Below are positions 58,105-64,000 of a DNA stretch of 64,000 bases, piece by piece. The position numbers and the translations under genes are program-made. Location of the stretch: assembly GCA_015178975.1 (NCBI GenBank), contig WHVD01000165.1:1-64000 (forward strand), read 5' to 3'. The notes below the pieces were generated by a model. That model was given only the letters and a program-made list of their open reading frames with translations, did no database searches and was not told where the DNA came from. Every line of letters starts with the position of its first letter. Position 1 is the first letter of the stretch. The stretch comes from Hysterangium stoloniferum (taxonomy: Eukaryota; Basidiomycota; Agaricomycetes; Hysterangiales; Hysterangiaceae).

Positions 58105-59180
58105 TGTTTCCAGATAGTATCTTCAAAGCCTTCACAAAATTGGGATTTGACCTCCATTTGTACAAGGAGAAATTGTCTAATTATATTCCTACAGTGAATC
58201 AGCCAGAGCAAATCTATTATAAAGCACAGTTTATGAGTCATGGAGATCATCATGGTCCTGGGATCATATCATTGAAGGTCCCAGAAGACTGTGTATGGGA
58301 AAAGCCTCATTGGTTCAAGCCTCCCAAGTTTGTCACCAGGTTCAGGAGCATGTTTTCTTCTCCTGCTATTGACTACTCCATGTTTGATGTATGATGCCTG
58401 GTGTATGAGTGAAATTATGCTGTGTTGGGTCAAAGAATGTGCCAGTTCTCAGCAGTCTGCCCCTTCATGTCTTCATCTTATGCATACTAGAAGAGCAACC
58501 CCTGCTGGGCCCACAGAACTCACACAAGGCTAGCAGGAGGGAATCTGAAGATACATTAGAACTAATATATCAACAAACAACTACCTAACTCACCTAGTAG
58601 GAGGGAATCTGAAGAGAAACAGTCCCTGCAAGGTGTGACCCATAGGCACCCAGTGGTTTAAAAATAACTTTACCTGATACAGAACAGGGGCCCTTCTCAC
58701 AATGGAACACTAGTGCTACAAGCTTCTGAAGTTAATCTCCTACTCCTCAGAGGCATGTACTAGCCAGAGTAGTTGATATCCACAAGGAGAGGGAAAGTGA
58801 TGAGAGGCATAGGATTGGACTGTGGATCCAGGGACTCCAATAAGATGAGAAAATGGTGCTCTCTGGGGCCTGTGATGGAGGGTCCCCTGACACATACCAG
58901 GAGCACCTCAAATCACAGTTCTCTGTGATGGGATCCAGGATGAAACTTATTAACCTGCTATTCAACTAACAATCATTGTGATTTGACAAGGCTATGTATG
59001 ACCTGTGGGAGGCAAGCCCCCACCATGCTACCACCTCACAACTTTACTCAGTCACTTCATGACCTGGTAGATCAATAATAATGTCTTTAGACACTACATT
59101 AGCAGTTTGTATTACCTTCTGTGACCACTTCTGTACATTCCAGCTTCTCATTTATTCTCATTCAGAAACTTATTTTACAG
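58105..59180. other. Unassigned, possible decayed gene
   Basis: 58105-58394 (plus) is an open stretch with SIFKAFTKLGFDLHLYKEKL and KPPKFVTRFRSMF that reads like protein but which I cannot place; the Tc1-like element sits at its left edge. 58780-59060 has a second, stop-rich protein-like stretch (ACDGGSPDTYQEHLKSQFSV). Confidence 0.35.
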
Positions 59181-59199
59181 TGATTGAATTTTACATTAT

Positions 59200-60300
59200 T
59201 CAGAATTATATACATTATATACATTTGTAAATTCACTGAACCTAAAAAACATAAGTCAATCTCCTTTTGGAACATTTCTGAATACTGTACTTACTTGTGG
59301 CTCAATAATAACATCCTTCAACACTACATTTGCAGTCATATCAGTGTTCATGGAGTAGGATTTTCACTCTTCCCTAATTTGTCCCTCTTGAAACACCAAC
59401 ATAAAACTGTCCATGTGAGAACACAGGAGTATGCAGATCCAATCCAACTAATTTAAAGATTGACCCTGTGACTTATTGATAGTCATAGAAAATACTAACC
59501 TGACTGGAAACTGCTGACAATACAGTTCAAATGGCACTTGTTTTGTAGTTGGAATAATTGTTATTCAAGGGATGAATGCAAGCTCTCCTGCTGAAGGTCC
59601 TGTAACGATCTTTACTTGAAGTACTATGTGAGTCATTTGTATTAACTGCAGTCTTGTTCCATTACAGGGTCCTTGTCCTGGATCCAAGTTTCAAAGAAGA
59701 ATCAATGGCACTCCAGGTTTCAAATGCAATTTACTTGGTGACAATCCTCCAAAGTTGATTGAGTTTACTGTAAGTACTAAGGAGGATATAATGTCTCAGT
59801 GCCTCCATCTTTGACACTGTCTGCACTGTAATAGGTCTGCCCAATCCCTGGAAATTTTTGGAAGAGCATGTCATTGATTTGATCTACATCTGAATTTCAA
59901 GGACAGAGAATGGCCCACTCCAAGAAAAACTCATCAGTAAGAACCTCAGGATCATGTATGTTTGGATAAATAGTTGAGACTAAATTATCCACTCGTATGT
60001 GTTCAGGGACTTTAAACATTTGATCAAGAGGCATGTCCTTTCCATGTCATGGACATGGGCAATGGCTTTGCCAAGGAATTTTTCTTCATAATGAGGTAAA
60101 ACAAGTGTGCCTTTTTCAATGCAAAAACATATGACACTATATCTGGGTGATTAGCTGCAGTTTGTTCTGGAAGAAGTGCTTCAGTTATTTCCCTCCATTT
60201 GGGGTTGGCTGTCATAGTAATAAACAGGCTTGCATTGCCATACTTGTGTGAGATAGCCCATGAATTTTGCAAAATATCCATTATATTCTAACTACTACCT
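59200..60300 (-). mobile_element. Helitron relic: Rep segment and helicase C-terminus
   Basis: On minus, 60281-60024 contains NASLFITMTANPKWREITEA and ALLPEQTAANHPDIV, the Helitron-like N-terminal (Rep) domain. 59830-59200 carries a Pif1-type helicase C-terminus, ending [19 protein letters not shown]. The catalytic Rep tyrosines and most of the helicase are missing between them and the frame is broken by several stops. Further upstream pieces may continue at 60301-60368, 61407-61443 and 62165-62444, separated by LTR insertions. Confidence 0.8.
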
Positions 60301-60368
60301 TGGAGGGTTGCTTGCAGTAGATATAAATCTACTTCCAATTTCATTTAGCTCAGATTGCAGGTTATTAT

Positions 60369-61406
60369 TGTTAAGTTCACAAATTCCGAGGAAGTCCTGT
60401 GGAGGTTTCCAGTAATTAATTCTGAACACTTCTTTCTTCCAGGGAAATGTCCCATGGAGTCCCTGGGTAATAGCTCCAGGGAGTTTCTGGGGATTAGTAG
60501 TTCAAGGGAGTGTGGTATCAGAATAATTACCAGAGAGTAACACTGAGATGGACTTGGCTTCAGCTTATGGGCTGCACCCTCATACACTCATTTGGGTGTC
60601 CATATTTTGAGCAGACAGAATGCATACAGGAAGATGTATATTCCGGAGTTCCCATGGGAGTTCCAGGAATTGAGCGTGCAGACAGACAAGAGGACTAGAG
60701 ACAAACTTGTTTGAGGCAAACTTATTTGAGGGAAAACTTGTTCGAGATTGAAACTGGATTCTAAGTACATGAATATAGCAGACTTATATAGACTGTGAAA
60801 TGTAATAATACCAAATCTGGTATTAATGAGAGGCAGAACCATTAAACATAAAACGAAACAAGTAAATACCAAACTAGGTATTAGGGATGGAATGGAATGG
60901 GAGTGGAGAATGAATCATGACAGGACATTTAACCATAACTGGAGCGGGGCTCAGTTAGAGGGGTTCTGGAAGTCCGGTCGGAGTCCGGTGACTTGGTGCA
61001 CAAGATAGTGTCAGGTATAGACAGGTTTGATGTGCAGGAGGTCCAGCAGAGTCTGGTGGGTTTTCTGATGACTGGTGTGTGAGATGCAGAGACAGATCAT
61101 AACAGGAGTGGGGTTCTATGCTCTGTTAGAGGGTTCTGGAAGTCCAGTTGGAGTCTGGTGACAGGTACATAAGACACAGAGTGTCGGATGTACATATATA
61201 GGGGGGAGTCTGGGGTCCAGTGGGTTTTCTGGGTATAGAGAGTTGGGTGCAGATAGGATGGAGTACATACAGAGAGTCAGGCATAAATGAGTTGACGTGC
61301 GGGCTCCAGTAGGAACTCCAGTTGTAACTATACAATATAGAGGGTTGGGAACATGTAGGATGGGGTCCGGGAGCCCGGAGGCTGGCGGGTTTTCTGGTTC
61401 CTGACA
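60369..61406 (-). repeat. Solo LTR, family I, TSD ATTAT
   Basis: 1038 bp, TGTTAAGTTCAC to TTCCTGACA, flanked by ATTAT at 60364-60368 and 61407-61411. Minus-strand TATA TCTATATAAGTC near 60785-60796. Hairpin module at 60550-60581. U3 contains an internal near-duplication (GGTTCTGGAAGTCC near 60962 and 61130). Confidence 0.88.
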
Positions 61407-61443
61407 ATTATCCTGTACTGTGAACCACCTGATGGGATATTTT

Positions 61444-62164
61444 TGTTAAGAACTGAAAACTGACTAATGTCGGTGGCTGACAGGGACTGATCAGAAGGAC
61501 TTGGCTTCAGCTTATGTGCTGCGCCCTCGCAAATGTCCGTAGGGTGTCCTTAGATTTTGGACAGGTGAAGACTAATCCTAAAGAGCTCCTTTCGGCGAGA
61601 TACCGATCGGGACCGAAGGACAGGTCGAGCGTCGGGCCAAGGGGTTGGGGCCGGGAGTGGGTGAGTGCATGCGAAGGCGGATGGGGGGGTTCTTAGTATG
61701 AGACTGTTACAGACATATGAGGGTATTCTGAGTTGATATTCTGATTGCCTAGTAACTACAACTACAGCGGGTTCATATACAAGTAACAGGCGTCTAGAAA
61801 ATACTAACGGGGAGAGCGGAAAATGGTATTAACAATAAGCTTGACTAGGAACGGGAAGTTTATGATTAGTTCGGAGGCCAATGATAACTGAGAGTGGGAT
61901 TACGATAAAAGGAAACAGTTCAAGGACTACAAATATAGATAGACATATGTGAAACATAAGATTGAACGGATCAACATAATAAAAGGGTCGTATCAAAAGT
62001 TTGACCAGACAATACGAGTTATTTTGACATGGGTGTAAACGGAGTTTGATCTTTGCGAAAACATATGTCAGCTTCAGGGCTGATGGTTTCCAAAATGGTG
62101 ACTTGAAAATGTTGATAAGTGGCGATAACCTCGGGACCGATAGGGTTGCGACACGGTCGTAACA
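61444..62164 (-). repeat. Solo LTR, family C, near-matching TSD
   Basis: 721 bp, TGTTAAGAACTG to CGGTCGTAACA. Flanks ATTTT (61439-61443) and ATTTC (62165-62169) differ by one base. Hairpin module at 61497-61528. Confidence 0.85.
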
Positions 62165-62444
62165 ATTTCAGCCTGTAAAGTGCCTTGATTGAGTCTTATC
62201 CATGATAGCCTGCTTTGCTCTGCCACTGCCCATGCATCTACAATGTATTGCTAAAGCAGAATTGTTGTTGCTTCACCAATTCTTTGAAAGAGTCAATAAG
62301 CATAATATTTTATCTGAGAGACTTTTGTCTGCTTTTTCTTCTTCTGTCTATCCTCTGTCACTTGTTCAACTTGTTCAGGTTCAAGTTCTTTAGTAATTCA
62401 CTGCACCTCATCCTGCTCCATAGCTGGCTGAGGAGGTGGCATAG

Positions 62445-63263
62445 TGTTAGGATACACACACAGGCCGGGTTTCCAGAGAAACCCGCGGGATATCCGGTAG
62501 GACTTGGCTTCAGCTTATAGGCTGCGCCCTCACTAGATCGTGTTGTCCAATTTCAAACGGACGGACGGGGATCCCGGGCAATCCGGGCGGGGTTTGTGGG
62601 TCGTAAGTCGTAAGTCGGGGGTCGTGGGTCGTGAGTCGAGTCGGTTGAGAGAGATAGATGCGCCAGAGCCCGTGGGCTCCGACTAGTGCGAGCGATGTGA
62701 ATCGAGTAAGGTTTTAGAGCGGAAAATATTATTAGATTACTGGGGGGAATCTAAGCTAATTTTCTGACTGGATTGTATGTACAACATCTGCCAGTTTATA
62801 TAGACCGTGGAATGCATGACATACCAAATCCAGTCATAACGAAGCGAAAACTAACAAAACATGAAATGGGAATAGTAAACACCAAATTGGTGTTAGGAAC
62901 GGAATGGAACGGAGCGGAGTCCGAATCGTGACAAAGCATAACCCATAACGGGAAACGGAGCGGGCGCAGAGTACAAATCGTGACAGGTCATTTGACTAAA
63001 ACGGGAACGGGGCTTGATTAGAGCAGTGATGGGATTCTAAGCGGGGACCGGTGACTGATGCGTGGGACGAAGACGGACATAGACAGAGACGGAGTCCGGG
63101 GGAAGTCCGGTGACTGATATGTATCGTAATGAGGTCGAACATAACGAGTCTTGACATAACGGAGTCCGGGCGGGAAATCCTATAAACAGACGATTGGTGC
63201 TTGTAGCGCATGGGGGCGTACGGGTTAGTGCCCGGAGTCCGGCGGGATTGTCCGGTCGTAACA
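62445..63263 (-). repeat. Solo LTR, family A, TSD CATAG
   Basis: 819 bp, TGTTAGGATACA to CGGTCGTAACA, flanked by CATAG at 62440-62444 and 63264-63268. Hairpin module at 62500-62531. CpG-rich, near-identical to the young copy at 9048-9868. Confidence 0.92.
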
Positions 63264-63278
63264 CATAGCATCATCAAT

Positions 63279-63928
63279 GGAGGGTGTTTATAATTACTAT
63301 AATTTCAAATATTTATTAATAAAAGTCTTATTTTTACAAAACTCCATCTTTAAATAGTGATATCTATTCTGAAACAATTATATCATCAAAAAACAACCAT
63401 CAGAAATAGTTCTCCATATTACATCTTATACAACCCATAGTTATTTAACAAATTCCATTGTATATAATTTCCTTCCTTTTACAGATGCCTACTAATACTT
63501 TTGTTGTTAATTTGTTTTTTAAAAGCTAAACTGTAGTTATTTCCTAGTAAAATATGTAAAATATTATTGGAAATTTTTCATCCTACATATGGCCTTCTTT
63601 ATTAAGGAGGGTGTTTATAATTACTATAATCTCAAATATTTACTAATAAAAGTCTTATTTTTACAAAATTCCATCTTTAAATAGTGATATCTATTCTGAA
63701 ACAATTATATCATCAAAAAACAACCATCAGAAATAGTTCTCCATATTACATCTTATACAACCCATAGTTATTTAACAAATTCTATTGTATATAATTTCCT
63801 TCCTTTTACAGATGTCTACTAATACTTTTATTAGTACTTTGTCTTTTAAAAGCTGTAATGTAGTTATTTCCTAGTAAAATATATGAGATGTCATTGGAAA
63901 TTTTTCATCCTATGGCCTTCTTTATTAA
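63279..63928. repeat. Tandem duplication of a 327-bp A+T-rich unit
   Basis: GGAGGGTGTTTATAATTACT begins both units (63279 and 63606); they are about 95% identical over 320 bp. No coding. More units might follow beyond the window, but the last 70 bases diverge. Confidence 0.92.
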
Positions 63929-64000
63929 GTGAAATTACCTATATATTCTGGGTATGTTGAATCAAGTAGAAATCTGTTCAGATTGACAGATCCATTCCAA

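Overview
This window looks like a repeat-rich, gene-poor stretch of a filamentous basidiomycete genome, most likely a mushroom-forming Agaricomycete. The evidence is host genes cut by many 50-61 nt introns with GTRNGT-type donors, a secreted AA7 flavo-oxidase carrying a ricin-B lectin, a multi-pass membrane protein of a type common in mushroom genomes, and a typical fungal repeat load (Ty3/gypsy, Ty1/copia, Tad1-like LINEs, Tc1/mariner, Helitron, MITEs). I see no rRNA gene, no convincing tRNA gene and no CRISPR array.

Layout. 1-8278 is the 5' part of a Ty3/gypsy element on the minus strand: an unbroken gag-pol frame running off the left edge, plus a 1.6 kb LTR. 8279-12500 is a stack of LTRs; a GH24 lysozyme gene was destroyed among them, though its catalytic triad is still legible. 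12788-27100 is a nest: a short-LTR gag element (LTR family J) is split by a 12.4 kb LTR element (family B). Element B carries about 3.5 kb of assorted minisatellites in front of a worn gag-pol, several solo LTRs, a MITE and an antisense accessory frame. 27101-35170 holds LINE pieces around an apparently sound AA7-lectin oxidase gene (30463-32973, minus). 37864-45060 is Ty1/copia material, with pol on minus and gag on plus, rearranged by an apparent LTR-to-LTR inversion and hit by a Tc1/mariner element. 46331-49106 is a very large foldback built of a 10-bp satellite. 50750-52269 is an intact three-exon membrane-protein gene. 53972-63268 is a run of solo LTRs (families A, C, H, I) around a Helitron relic and a non-autonomous Tc1-like element; the window ends in a tandem 327-bp duplication.

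Only two host genes look functional. The rest is mobile-element biology. Many solo LTRs have perfect 5-bp target duplications, so insertion order can be read. A 32-bp hairpin module recurs near the 3' end of five otherwise different LTR families and is the best candidate here for an undescribed functional RNA element. The foldback satellite and the copia inversion are the other two outstanding structures. All calls were made by eye; identities are approximate and no database search was possible.
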